Assembly: GCA_018302605.1 (NCBI GenBank)
Contig: JAGVZN010000010.1
Coordinates: 129,013 to 166,852 of the forward strand
Direction: 5' to 3'
From: Candidatus Woesearchaeota archaeon
GTDB lineage: Archaea > Nanobdellota > Nanobdellia > Woesearchaeales > GW2011-AR9
DNA: 37,840 bases
Numbering within the stretch: position 1 is the first letter of the stretch; each line of letters begins with the position of its first letter. Under the pieces are notes generated by a model, which saw nothing but the letters and a program-made list of their open reading frames with translations, searched no databases and was not told the origin of the DNA. The translations under genes were made by a program, and so were the position numbers. This document shows, one piece after another, positions 26,690 to 35,640 of the stretch.

Positions 26690-27250
26690 ATGGGCTGGTT
26701 TGGGTTTGGAAAAAAAGAAAGGATGGTGGTGGACAAGCGGGAGTTAGTTGGGTTAGAGGCTGATCTTCATGAAAATTATCAACGCCTTATTGCAAGATTG
26801 CAAGTAGAATTTAATAAAGATAAAGGAATTAGAAATAAAGAGGGTAGTATTGTTAAGTTTTCAGGTGGTAAAACGAGCTTTTATCCAAAAGCGGTGTCGA
26901 TTGAAGAAGACAAAGCAGGACGCATGGTTCCTGGTGTAAAATATGTTAATCTTGAATTTGGGGTTTATAGATTTGTTTCTGGTAGAGAGAGGCCTTCACA
27001 ACTTCTTAAACAGTATGTTTCAATTGTGCCCGTGATTAATAATGGGACACATCGTTGGGCTATTGATTATGGGATACAGGGGAGAGGTGGTGGGGTCGGA
27101 ATGACATCCGCTCGGAAATATAATAGTCTTGGAGATCCTGCTTTAGTGTATGCCGTGAAACAAATCGTCGTAAAACATTCTGTTGGTTCTTTCGAGGAAA
27201 CTGAGGAAGAACTTAAACGCCAAATCAGAGAGTCTCTGAAGGAGAAGTAG
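26690..27250 (+). CDS. Hypothetical protein
   Basis: 186 aa ORF preceded by ribosome-binding-like ggaggt; between psmA and rrp4. Confidence 0.7.
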   Translation: MGWFGFGKKERMVVDKRELVGLEADLHENYQRLIARLQVEFNKDKGIRNKEGSIVKFSGGKTSFYPKAVSIEEDKAGRMVPGVKYVNLEFGVYRFVSGRERPSQLLKQYVSIVPVINNGTHRWAIDYGIQGRGGGVGMTSARKYNSLGDPALVYAVKQIVVKHSVGSFEETEEELKRQIRESLKEK

Positions 27251-27492
27251 CAGAAATAATCTCAGATCTATACTGAAGTTAGGACGGTTTTGGCGAATTT
27301 CTCTCACTGGCCTCATGGCAAAACTTAATAGTAAAAACCGTTACATTTTTAAATAAGAAGCCAATCGGAGTACAAACAGAGAGATAAGAAGGAGGAAATC
27401 CGCTGACGATGGCCTTTCTCATCATATTGCGCCATCATCACCAACGTATCAAATCAGACAAAGAGTCTCTCCCAGCGGATAAAAAAAGAAAC

Positions 27493-28227
27493 ATGAGTAA
27501 TATCAGTAATGTTGTCGTTCAAGAACGCGCCGTGGTCGTCCCCGGAGAAATTCTCGCCGAGGGAATGGACTATCTTCCCGGCGATAATACATATCGCTTA
27601 GGTGATAAGATCCACGCCAAAATACTTGGCTTGGTATCGGTCGCCGGCCGCGTGCTAAAAATAACACCCCTTGCCGGCCCTTACCTTCCCCAGATAGAAG
27701 ACAAGATTATCGGCAAGGTAACGGACATCACGATGAGCGGTTGGCGGGTTGATACCGCTACAGCTTATTCAGCGATGCTTAATGTTAAAGATGCCACGAC
27801 CCGGTTTATCAAGAAAGAAGAAGACCTCAGTAAGATCTTTGCCATCGGCGACTATCTCATCGTTAAAATCATCAATGTTACTTCCCAAAACTTAATTGAC
27901 CTGACTCTGCGTGAGCCTGGTCTGCGTAAGATTAGCGAAGGGCGAATTATCAAAGTCAATGCCCAGAAAGTACCGCGGATCATCGGCCGGAAAGCGAGTA
28001 TGATCACTCTCTTAAGAGAGAAAACGGGATGTGAAATTACTGTCGGTCAAAATGGTTTGGTGTGGCTTAACGGAACTCCCGAAGGGGAATTACTTGCCGA
28101 GAAAGCAATCAAGCTGATCGAGGAAAAATCACATCTGGAAGGTCTTACTGAACGTGTAGAACAATTCCTTGGCGGGCAAAAGCTCCCGGAACGAAAAACA
28201 GTCAGCGCCGCGCCGGAGGATGCCTAA
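27493..28227 (+). CDS. rrp4: Exosome complex RNA-binding protein Rrp4
   Basis: VVVPGEILAEGMDYLPGDNTYRLGDKIHAKILGLV; S1 and KH regions (VPRIIGRKASMITLLREKTGCEITVGQNGLVW). Confidence 0.9.
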   Translation: MSNISNVVVQERAVVVPGEILAEGMDYLPGDNTYRLGDKIHAKILGLVSVAGRVLKITPLAGPYLPQIEDKIIGKVTDITMSGWRVDTATAYSAMLNVKDATTRFIKKEEDLSKIFAIGDYLIVKIINVTSQNLIDLTLREPGLRKISEGRIIKVNAQKVPRIIGRKASMITLLREKTGCEITVGQNGLVWLNGTPEGELLAEKAIKLIEEKSHLEGLTERVEQFLGGQKLPERKTVSAAPEDA

Positions 28228-28954
28228 GATGACCTATAAATCACGATTAGATGGACGAAAAGATAATGATCTGCGTCCGATGGAAGCAAAAGTGGGAGTT
28301 ATCCCCAATGCTGAAGGATCAGCTTGGTTCAAGATTGGAAATACCTGGGCAATCGCCGGCGTTTATGGACCGCGGGAAATATTCCCGCGTTTTCTGGCCA
28401 ACCCGAAGAAAGGGGTTCTGCGCTGCTATTACACGATGATGCCTTTTTCCGGTTCCGGAGAGCGTATCCGTCCGGGAACAAGCCGCCGCGCCCAGGAAAT
28501 TGCCATGGTGATGAAAGAATCTCTGGCGCCGCTCGTTGATCTTTCTGCTTTTCCCAATTCGGTTGTTGATGTTTTTGTGGAATTACCGCAGACTGATGCC
28601 GGGACGCGCTGTGCCGCCATCTCCGCTGCAGCCATGGCCCTTGCTCATGCCGGCATTCCGATGAAAGACATGGTCAGCGCTGTTGCCGTCGGCCGTGTTG
28701 ATGACCGTCTCGTCGCTGATCTTGATTACCGTGAGGAGCATATCGGAGAATTCAATCCGGATTCTCATGGTGCGCCAGTTGCCGACACGCCCATTGCCAT
28801 GCTTCATGCAACCAAGCAGTTGACCTTGTTGCAGATGGACGGCGAACTTTCCAAAGAGATGCTGTTGAAACTATTGAAGCTGGGAGAAGAAGCAACTGAA
28901 AAAGTCTATCAGGTGCAGGTCAAAGCATTAAAAGAGAATTACTCTTCAGAATAA
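28220..28954 (+). CDS. rrp41: Exosome complex exonuclease Rrp41
   Basis: YKSRLDGRKDNDLRPMEAKVGVIPNAEGSAWFKIGNTWAIAGVYGPRE; PGTSRRAQEIAMVMKESL. Start overlaps the rrp4 end. Confidence 0.92.
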   Translation: MPKMTYKSRLDGRKDNDLRPMEAKVGVIPNAEGSAWFKIGNTWAIAGVYGPREIFPRFLANPKKGVLRCYYTMMPFSGSGERIRPGTSRRAQEIAMVMKESLAPLVDLSAFPNSVVDVFVELPQTDAGTRCAAISAAAMALAHAGIPMKDMVSAVAVGRVDDRLVADLDYREEHIGEFNPDSHGAPVADTPIAMLHATKQLTLLQMDGELSKEMLLKLLKLGEEATEKVYQVQVKALKENYSSE

Positions 28955-28975
28955 AGACAAAGGAGCTTATCAAAA

Positions 28976-29767
28976 ATGATCGTCAATCAAGAAACAATAA
29001 AAACCCTGGCCGCACAGGGAAAACGTCTGGACGGACGCGGACTGCATGATTACCGCCAGCCACTGGCTATTGAAACGGGTATTTCCTGGACTGCGGAAGG
29101 TTCAAGCCGTGTGCAGATCGGAGAAACGGTCGTGCTTGCGGGAGTGAAGCTTTCTCTGGAAAAGCCTTATCCGGATACCGCTGATCAAGGCGGGATCATG
29201 ATCAACGTCGAACTTACTCCCCTTTCCAGCCCGGAATATGAACCTGGTCCGCCGGGGATCAAAGCCATTGAACTTGCCCGCGTCACTGATCGAGGCATCC
29301 GGGAAGCAAAAGCCATCGATCTCCAGAAGCTCTGCATCACGCCGGGAGAAAAAGCCTGGTTTGTAATCATTGACATCATCACGTTGAATGATGCCGGAAA
29401 TCTATTTGATGCAGCCAGCCTGGCCGCACTTGCTGCCTTGCGTTCTGCTAAATTTCCTTACGTCGATCCGAAAACCGGTGTCATCGATTACAAGAAGAAA
29501 ACGGATGTTTCTCTTCCTTTGGTCAAAGAACCGATTGCGATTACTGTTTCTAAAGTCAATGGCAGCCTGCTTGTTGATCCGACGGTCGAGGAAGAGAAAG
29601 TTGCGGAAGCCCGCTTAACAGTTGCTTTGGATGTGAAAAATGTTCTCTCGGCCATGCAGAAAGGCGGCGAGGGTCCGCTTACCGCAGAGGAAGTTGGCGC
29701 AATGGTTGATCTTGCCTTTGAAAAAGCAAAAACACTCCGAGAGGTCCTGCATAAACACATACCATGA
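28976..29767 (+). CDS. rrp42: Exosome complex component Rrp42
   Basis: GKRLDGRGLHDYRQPLAIETGISWTAEGSSRVQIGETVVLAGVKL. Confidence 0.92.
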   Translation: MIVNQETIKTLAAQGKRLDGRGLHDYRQPLAIETGISWTAEGSSRVQIGETVVLAGVKLSLEKPYPDTADQGGIMINVELTPLSSPEYEPGPPGIKAIELARVTDRGIREAKAIDLQKLCITPGEKAWFVIIDIITLNDAGNLFDAASLAALAALRSAKFPYVDPKTGVIDYKKKTDVSLPLVKEPIAITVSKVNGSLLVDPTVEEEKVAEARLTVALDVKNVLSAMQKGGEGPLTAEEVGAMVDLAFEKAKTLREVLHKHIP

Positions 29768-29985
29768 AAAAATCTGCCTCAGTTACCCCCGAATTTGAAT
29801 ATACCAAATATGAAAAAGCACGAATGATCGGCTCACGTGCCCTGCAACTATCGATGGGTGCGCCTTTCCTGATCAAGCTCGATGCTGCGGAGTTGAAGAA
29901 GATCAATTACAATTCGATCGAGATTGCCCTGCGGGAATACGACCAAGGTGTCCTGCCGATCACGGTCAAGCGGCCGGTAAGGTAG
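29764..29985 (+). CDS. rpoK: DNA-directed RNA polymerase subunit K
   Basis: YTKYEKARMIGSRALQLSMGAPFLIKLD...IALREYDQGVLPITVKRP; ATGA overlap with rrp42. Confidence 0.92.
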   Translation: MKKSASVTPEFEYTKYEKARMIGSRALQLSMGAPFLIKLDAAELKKINYNSIEIALREYDQGVLPITVKRPVR

Positions 29986-30048
29986 AAAAGTATATCTCAA
30001 CGTTTTTCTTTGCTATATTTTTTAAATCACTTCTTTTTTCTTTCCTAA

Positions 30049-30339
30049 ATGAATAACCTGATCACTGAAGAGAAACTGCACAAATACTTCTCCGTCACCG
30101 AAAAAGCCTTGGCTTTAGCCAAACAGGCCTTCGATCCGGCGCGTAACGAGCAAGCCGTGGATTTCTTCCAGATGGCCCAAGCTTATTTCAGCGATGCCCG
30201 CCATTTCCATCGGGACAAGCAGGATTTTGTCCTGGCGTTTGCTGCGCTCAATTACGCCCACGGCTGGCTGGATGCCGGCGCCAGGATCGGCTTGTTTCAG
30301 GTCAGCGATAATACGCTTTTTACTGTTGATAATCAATAG
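30049..30339 (+). CDS. DUF357-like archaeal protein
   Basis: TEEKLHKYFSVTEKALALAKQA...DFFQMAQAYFSDARHFHRDKQDFVLAFAALNYAHGWLDAGARIGLF. Confidence 0.75.
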   Translation: MNNLITEEKLHKYFSVTEKALALAKQAFDPARNEQAVDFFQMAQAYFSDARHFHRDKQDFVLAFAALNYAHGWLDAGARIGLFQVSDNTLFTVDNQ

Positions 30340-30454
30340 AATACTACTAAACAGTACTAAAACCACAAAAGATTTATATAGTACTCCTCTATTTTACCAA
30401 TAATTATCGTGAAAAGGGGTTCTTAGAGGCATTCAATAATTGGAGGAAAAGACC

Positions 30455-31243
30455 ATGATCGTTCAAAAAGATTTCCTGAATAAACTGAAGGACTTCGGCT
30501 TAAATTCGTACGAGAGCAAGCTCTGGGTAGCACTTCTCTCACGCGGTGTTTCTACTGCGGGAGAATTATCTGACATCTCTAATGTTCCCCGTTCCCGGGC
30601 GTATGATGTCCTGGAATCACTGGAAAAGAAAGGCTTTATCATCGTCAAAGTAGGCAAGCCAATTAAATATTTGGCCGTCCCTCCCACTGAAGTTATCGAA
30701 CGCGTCAAAAAACATATTGCTGAAGACGCAGAAGAGAAAGCAAAAATCCTTTCTCACCTTCATCAAAGCGAGCTCTTAAGTGAACTGAATACGCTTCATA
30801 CGGTCGGGATCAAATTAGTCGATCCTACGGATCGCAGCGGTGCATTCCGTGGTCGGGATAAAGCTTATGATCATCTGGCATCGATGATCAAGCGGGCAAA
30901 GAAAAACATCACCCTGATGACTTCTAAAGAAGGCATTGAACGCAAGCATGAGCTGTTAGGCAATCATCTTAAACGTGCTGCAAAAGCTGGCGTGGAAGTT
31001 CGGGTTTCTGTTCCGGCAACCATCGACCGGAATCTCCTTGACGAATTAAACAAGTTTGCCAAGACCCGCCAGCATAAAAATGAAACTGCCCGGTTCTGTG
31101 TTGTCGACAACAAAGAATTAATGCTCTTTTTGACCGACGACAAGGATGTGCACAAAAGTTACGATTGTGCTGTTTGGATCGAAGCGCCGTACTTTGTGGA
31201 TTACTTTAGTGCCCTCTTTGATAAAGAGTGGAAAATGAAATGA
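30455..31243 (+). CDS. TrmB-family transcriptional regulator
   Basis: LKDFGLNSYESKLWVALLSRGVSTAGELSDISNVPRSRAYDVLESLEKKGFI; C-terminal PLD-like region. Confidence 0.88.
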   Translation: MIVQKDFLNKLKDFGLNSYESKLWVALLSRGVSTAGELSDISNVPRSRAYDVLESLEKKGFIIVKVGKPIKYLAVPPTEVIERVKKHIAEDAEEKAKILSHLHQSELLSELNTLHTVGIKLVDPTDRSGAFRGRDKAYDHLASMIKRAKKNITLMTSKEGIERKHELLGNHLKRAAKAGVEVRVSVPATIDRNLLDELNKFAKTRQHKNETARFCVVDNKELMLFLTDDKDVHKSYDCAVWIEAPYFVDYFSALFDKEWKMK

Positions 31244-31261
31244 ACCGGAGAGTAAAATAAA

Positions 31262-31450
31262 ATGAATGGGATCCTGAAATCTCTTGGTGTTGCTCTTGTT
31301 GGTGCAGGGATTGGCTATGGAATTGTTAAAGCTCTTGAAGAGAGACCGCAATATACTGCAATGATGAAAGATGCGAATAATGATGGCTTCTCTGATCTAG
31401 TTATCCTCGATGATGAGAGGGGCATTATTGGTTCTGTTTTTATTCAATGA
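31262..31450 (+). CDS. Small hypothetical protein with N-terminal hydrophobic helix
   Basis: 62 aa: MNGILKSLGVALVGAGIGYGIVKALEERPQYTAMMKDANNDGFSDLVILDDERGIIGSVFIQ. Confidence 0.55.
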   Translation: MNGILKSLGVALVGAGIGYGIVKALEERPQYTAMMKDANNDGFSDLVILDDERGIIGSVFIQ

Positions 31451-31463
31451 AAATGGGTCTAAT

Positions 31464-31536
31464 ACAAGAAAGCCTAAGCTTTCTGTACAGAAATGAAATC
31501 GCGGTTTCATTTCTTGTACCCCGCAGTTCTACTGCG
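31464..31536. repeat. Cluster of consecutive hairpins
   Basis: GAAAGCctaaGCTTTC; GTACAGAAATGAAA-tcgcgg-TTTCATTTCTTGTAC; CGCAGttctaCTGCG. Confidence 0.65.
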
Positions 31537-31768
31537 ACTTACTCAAAGAAGACAGGACCATCTTTTTGTCAAGACCGATGTTGTCATGAATGACGGTATT
31601 CCTTTTTTTGTAACAAGGGATGGGTTCTATGACCCCTGGGGAACGTTCCACGATAATCAGGGGATAAAACCTGCGATGGAAGATTATTGTCCTCAATAAG
31701 ATATTTGAAGAAAATCCCGAAAAGCAGGCATCTTCAGCGATGAATGAAAGAATTTCTACTCTTTTAAT

Positions 31769-32527
31769 TTAAAATAAGCGTTCAAGACAACTGCTGATTT
31801 CATCAGATCTCTTACAAACATAAATCTCAGCTTCTTGGAGATATTCGATTGAAAGATTTCTTCTTTGTAATTGTTCTTTTATTCTCCAATTCTGCGCATC
31901 TTTTTTTGCTTCACAGATCAAAGCAGCAGCGCCTCCAGAGTCTTCCATAACGATGAGCGGGACAGAAGTTCCCACTGCGTTAAATGCCTCGTCAAGCGTC
32001 CCACTGCCGCCATTAACTAAGACCAAGACATCGGCAATTCCAGCGACATATTCCCTTCTTTCCATCATATTTTCCCCTGCCCTAACGATATCTAAGCGTC
32101 CCCGGCTGGACGATTCACCCAATTTTAAATATTCTCTCGGTGGACGATAGATTGATCTTTTTGTGATGGATGAAACAGTTTTCCCACTGAAAAATTGTGC
32201 TAGGGATTTTGGAAGCTGTATGTCCTCATCATACATTGGAACGAGAACAAAGAATCGGTCATCAAATCGGTTTTCTCCATCAAGGGGAGAGTAATAACCA
32301 TTTCTGACACATTCTCGGATTACGCCCTCATAAATATCTACGCCCACTCCAAGAACGCCTCCCGTGAAAATAAATCCTTCTCTACTATCAAGATATTTCC
32401 TCAATCGCTGTCCTATTTCGATTCCACTATCTGAGTCATATTTTGGTGATGGCATCGTGGCGCCGATAACCCCGATGAGGGTGCCCTTTTTCTGGTTACG
32501 TATCTTCCGAATGAGTTTTGGATCCAT
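31769..32527 (-). CDS. SLOG/LOG-like Rossmann protein
   Basis: GVIGATMPSPKYDSDSGIEIGQRLRKYL...FIFTGGVLGVGVDIYEG...VLVLVNGGSGTLDEAFNAV. Start taken at the internal Met (32527), 1 bp after the upstream PRTase gene. Confidence 0.8.
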   Translation of the reverse strand: MDPKLIRKIRNQKKGTLIGVIGATMPSPKYDSDSGIEIGQRLRKYLDSREGFIFTGGVLGVGVDIYEGVIRECVRNGYYSPLDGENRFDDRFFVLVPMYDEDIQLPKSLAQFFSGKTVSSITKRSIYRPPREYLKLGESSSRGRLDIVRAGENMMERREYVAGIADVLVLVNGGSGTLDEAFNAVGTSVPLIVMEDSGGAAALICEAKKDAQNWRIKEQLQRRNLSIEYLQEAEIYVCKRSDEISSCLERLF

Positions 32528-32528
32528 T

Positions 32529-33431
32529 TTATTTAAAATTATAAACATGAAAGCCGCTTTTGCCAGTTGTTTCCTTCAAACAAAAGCCACAATCACTAGA
32601 ATTTCTGACCGATGCTCCTCGAACGGAAGCTGCGCCGTATCCTTCTACTTTTCTCATAACATCATGCAATGATCTCCCCGTACAGACATAATCTTCAATA
32701 CAGATAACCCTCTTGTCTCGTGCGGCTTCCTGGATCATGGGCTCTTGTTCTGGAATGACGAGGGCACGGCTATCTCCTCTTCGCTTTGACTTTCGGATAA
32801 AGCCGACATCAACACCCAAGAGACCAGCTAATGGCATAGCGACTTCACTTGAGCCGCACGCAGCGCCCACAACATAATCAGTATGTGGTTTGTTTCCATC
32901 CAGAGAATGTTTCAAATATTCTTGAAGAAATAGAACAATATCGTTTGGGAAAATAGCGTTTCTACCAATATTACGATCTTTTTGCAAATAATTGGTAAAT
33001 GATAGTTCCTCGAACCCCAGCTTAAGTAAAGCAACACCTTCCTTAAATCTTTTTTTGTCCGGTTCTCCGGAATAGTATCCTGTCAGAAAATCAACACCCA
33101 CAGCGATTAAACCATTTAATACTGCTACTGCTTTTTTTCGTGGCTCAATCCCCATTTTTCTATTATCTATTAGACAATCATACAATGGCTGGAAAGCAGC
33201 ATAGATTGCAGCCCTGATCGTATCCGGATTGGTTATCGATTCCGCAAACGAAGCCCAGTTTCTGAAACCTTCAAACAGGCCATAGGCATTTGGGTTTCCC
33301 GAATACGGCAGTCGTCCATCAGAAATTTTCCGAAGGTTTTGTTCAATACGTCGTTTCTGTTCGCTATCCGATAGAGGTGGAAAGTGATTCCCCCCCGTTA
33401 ATGCGGTTTGAAGTAAATCTACAATGCTCAT
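32529..33431 (-). CDS. Phosphoribosyltransferase-like protein
   Basis: YVVGAACGSSEVAMPLAGLLGVDVGFIRKSKRRGDSRAL...KRVICIEDYVCTGRSLHDVM: PRPP-loop-like motif. Confidence 0.75.
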   Translation of the reverse strand: MSIVDLLQTALTGGNHFPPLSDSEQKRRIEQNLRKISDGRLPYSGNPNAYGLFEGFRNWASFAESITNPDTIRAAIYAAFQPLYDCLIDNRKMGIEPRKKAVAVLNGLIAVGVDFLTGYYSGEPDKKRFKEGVALLKLGFEELSFTNYLQKDRNIGRNAIFPNDIVLFLQEYLKHSLDGNKPHTDYVVGAACGSSEVAMPLAGLLGVDVGFIRKSKRRGDSRALVIPEQEPMIQEAARDKRVICIEDYVCTGRSLHDVMRKVEGYGAASVRGASVRNSSDCGFCLKETTGKSGFHVYNFK

Positions 33432-33540
33432 CTGAAGTGATATTTGACAGTTCTTTATAAATATTTTGTTGAATACTCCTCAATAATAGTAACCAAATTG
33501 CCCCGACACGTTTATATTCTCTGATCTTCTCCTTCTCTGT

Positions 33541-33885
33541 ATGCCACTCAAACAAGTCATCCTTGTCCGTCAGGATCTCAAGCTTCCCAAAGGCAAACTC
33601 GCTGCCCAGGCAGCCCATGCTTCTGTGGAAGCTGTCTTGAAATCAGATCCGAAAAATGTCAAAGCCTGGCGTAATGAAGGGATGGCCAAGATCGTGCTTA
33701 AAGTCAAAGACGAAAAAGAATTAATCGCTTATTTCCAGAAAGCAAAAGAGTGCGGGCTTGTTTCTTCGCTGATTACTGATGCCGGCAGAACTGTCGTCGC
33801 TCCGGGCACAAAGACCTGCGCAGCTATCGGGCCGGCTGAAGAAGAGGAGATTGATGCACTTACCGGAACATTATCTCTTCTTTAA
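33541..33885 (+). CDS. pth2: Peptidyl-tRNA hydrolase Pth2
   Basis: MPLKQVILVRQDLKLPKGKLAAQAAHASVEAVL; TDAGRTVVAPGTKTCAAIGPAEEEEIDALTG. Confidence 0.95.
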   Translation: MPLKQVILVRQDLKLPKGKLAAQAAHASVEAVLKSDPKNVKAWRNEGMAKIVLKVKDEKELIAYFQKAKECGLVSSLITDAGRTVVAPGTKTCAAIGPAEEEEIDALTGTLSLL

Positions 33886-33888
33886 TGT

Positions 33889-34404
33889 CTATTCATTCCA
33901 TGTTCGATATTCCGTTGCTTTGAGAACGAGGCATGCTGGTTCGAGCAGGATGTCGGCAAGCTCCAGCACTTTTTGTTGATTTTTTACTTGATATTCCTGC
34001 GGAGGATCACTCTCGATCTTCACGAGAAGGCGCGCGTTATTTCCATCGTTGATATCGGGGAAAACGAGATGATATTCGGCGAAAACTCCCCTCTGTTTTG
34101 AACGCAGATCCAGCTGAAGCATTGGTCTTTCATAGGCAAAAAGGTCGAGGCGCATTTCTGCACCGCCTTCAATAGAAAGCCCGTGAATTAACGCATCTGC
34201 ATTCCTCCGTGGCGTTCCAAAACGCTTTACTCCCTGATAGGTTGCTTTGATTTTCTCTACCCGGTCGTAATCGGAGCAGACTCGTGCGGCATATTGTTGG
34301 GCGTTTTCATTGGGAAGCGGGGCAATCACTTGCGGACTGCTGCAACCCACAATCAGTGCTGCTAATCCGGTCATCGTCCATTTGTGAAGTACAGAATAGC
34401 TCAT
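33889..34404 (-). CDS. Putative lipoprotein, paralogue of the 34513-35001 protein
   Basis: MTGLAALIVGCSSPQ lipobox-like start; shared VCSDYDRVEKIKATYQGVKRFGTPRR / QVCSGYSRTRKLEIVYDIVKRKGNSRR region. Confidence 0.65.
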   Translation of the reverse strand: MSYSVLHKWTMTGLAALIVGCSSPQVIAPLPNENAQQYAARVCSDYDRVEKIKATYQGVKRFGTPRRNADALIHGLSIEGGAEMRLDLFAYERPMLQLDLRSKQRGVFAEYHLVFPDINDGNNARLLVKIESDPPQEYQVKNQQKVLELADILLEPACLVLKATEYRTWNE

Positions 34405-34512
34405 TGTCAGTAGCGGTGAGCAGCGTGTACATAAATATTTCCTATATGCTTTATTTCTTTCTCGAGAACGGCTTTCTGCAGCTTGCTACTGTTGGTTTTT
34501 TCATTTCTTAAC

Positions 34513-35001
34513 TCAATCTGCTTTTTTCTGCAAGGCAGTACAGGATATGTAAAGAAGAGTATCAGCCAAGCGTTCAATAACTGCTCGCTCTTTCTCTTCA
34601 TAGGAAAGAGCATCATGCGGGGCGATCGCCAGATGCATTTCATTTTCATATTTTACATCCGGAAAAGAGAGGGCATACTCCGTCGTCCCGCCCTCATCTT
34701 GTTGGGAAAGGATCAGATACAAAGAGGCATCTCCGTATGCTAGAAGTTCGATGGCCGTGTCATCATCCCTTTGAATCACAATTTGATGAAGCAATCCATC
34801 CCGACGGGAATTACCTTTCCGCTTTACAATATCATAAACTATTTCCAATTTTCTGGTTCTGCTGTAACCGCTACAGACCTGTTCTGCTTCTTTGGCGACA
34901 TCCACCAATGGAAATAGTTCTCTCTGTGGTGTTGCACTACAGCCGAGGACCAATGCTGCCAATCCGTTAACCGCTGCTTTTTTGAGGGTCAAATAATTCA
35001 T
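34513..35001 (-). CDS. Putative lipoprotein, paralogue of the 33889-34404 protein
   Basis: MNYLTLKKAAVNGLAALVLGCSATPQ lipobox-like start; start set at internal Met because the upstream ORF extension overlaps element C3. Confidence 0.65.
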   Translation of the reverse strand: MNYLTLKKAAVNGLAALVLGCSATPQRELFPLVDVAKEAEQVCSGYSRTRKLEIVYDIVKRKGNSRRDGLLHQIVIQRDDDTAIELLAYGDASLYLILSQQDEGGTTEYALSFPDVKYENEMHLAIAPHDALSYEEKERAVIERLADTLLYISCTALQKKAD

Positions 35002-35037
35002 TAAAGCCCGGGTAGAACAGTTCTTCATAAATGTTTC

Positions 35038-35078
35038 GAGAAGTTTGAATAATTCAATTATTTGTTTACAAACTTCTC
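35038..35078. repeat. Element C3: short family-C palindrome
   Basis: GAGAAGTTTG-AATAATTCAATTATT-tgtttaCAAACTTCTC. Confidence 0.7.
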
Positions 35079-35132
35079 TTTCCTCTTGGCGTAGGGAAAT
35101 AGTTTCGGGATAACACATACGTACGCTTCGTC

Positions 35133-35285
35133 GGCTCTGTAGAAAATCTCGAAAAAGTCAGCCTGGCCGTTGCCTTCGTGCTTCTCCAGCTACTCAGAGG
35201 ATAGTTAAGAAGCACCAATAACTGTTGGAGATTGCAGTTCTCAGGCAACCTCTTGGCCAGGCGGCTGAATTTTTTCTACAGAGCC
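35133..35285. mobile_element. Element B1: palindromic cloverleaf-like element (153 bp) with perfect 9-bp TSD
   Basis: GGCTCTGTAGAAAAT...ATTTTTTCTACAGAGCC termini; inner TCAGCC/GGCTGA, GTTGCC/GGCAAC, TGCTTCT/AGAAGCA, AACTG/CAGTT stems; direct repeat CGCTTCGTC at 35124-35132 and 35286-35294. Confidence 0.85.
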
Positions 35286-35300
35286 CGCTTCGTCAAAAGC

Positions 35301-35308
35301 TTTATAAA
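35301..35308 (+). promoter_or_regulatory. TATA box for rpl44e
   Basis: TTTATAAA; TATA core begins 18 bp after the end of B1; ATG at 35332. Confidence 0.65.
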
Positions 35309-35331
35309 TAAGCTGTATTCCTAAGACCGAT

Positions 35332-35640
35332 ATGAAGATTCCCAAGACGATCAAGCGGGTCTGCAAGTTCTGCAAGAAACACACAGAACAAAAAGTGGCG
35401 CAAAATAAAAAACGCGCGCCCAGCCCACTCAGCCATGGATCTAAATATCGTGCCCGTCTGCGCGGCCGTGCCCGGGGAATCGGCAATCTTGGCCGTTATT
35501 CCAAGCCAGCAGTGACCAAGTTTAAGCGCACTGGGGTCAAAAACACGAAAAAAACTGATTTGCGCTATACCTGCAATGTCTGCAAGAAAACAACGTGCCA
35601 GCCGTACGGGCTGCGCGTTAAAAAAATGGAGTTAGTCTGA
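35332..35640 (+). CDS. rpl44e: 50S ribosomal protein L44e
   Basis: MKIPKTIKRVCKFCKKHTEQKVAQNKKRAPSPLSHGSKYR...CNVCKKTTCQPYGLRVKKMELV. Confidence 0.92.
   Translation: MKIPKTIKRVCKFCKKHTEQKVAQNKKRAPSPLSHGSKYRARLRGRARGIGNLGRYSKPAVTKFKRTGVKNTKKTDLRYTCNVCKKTTCQPYGLRVKKMELV

Noticed and set aside
27282-27342. ACGGTTTT/AAAACCGT hairpin upstream of rrp4
   Set aside because: Only an 8-bp stem with competing pairings; no flanking repeat found.
596-35285. CRISPR array
   Set aside because: The repeated sequences are scattered palindromic elements with TSD-like flanks, not regularly spaced direct repeats; no cas genes seen.
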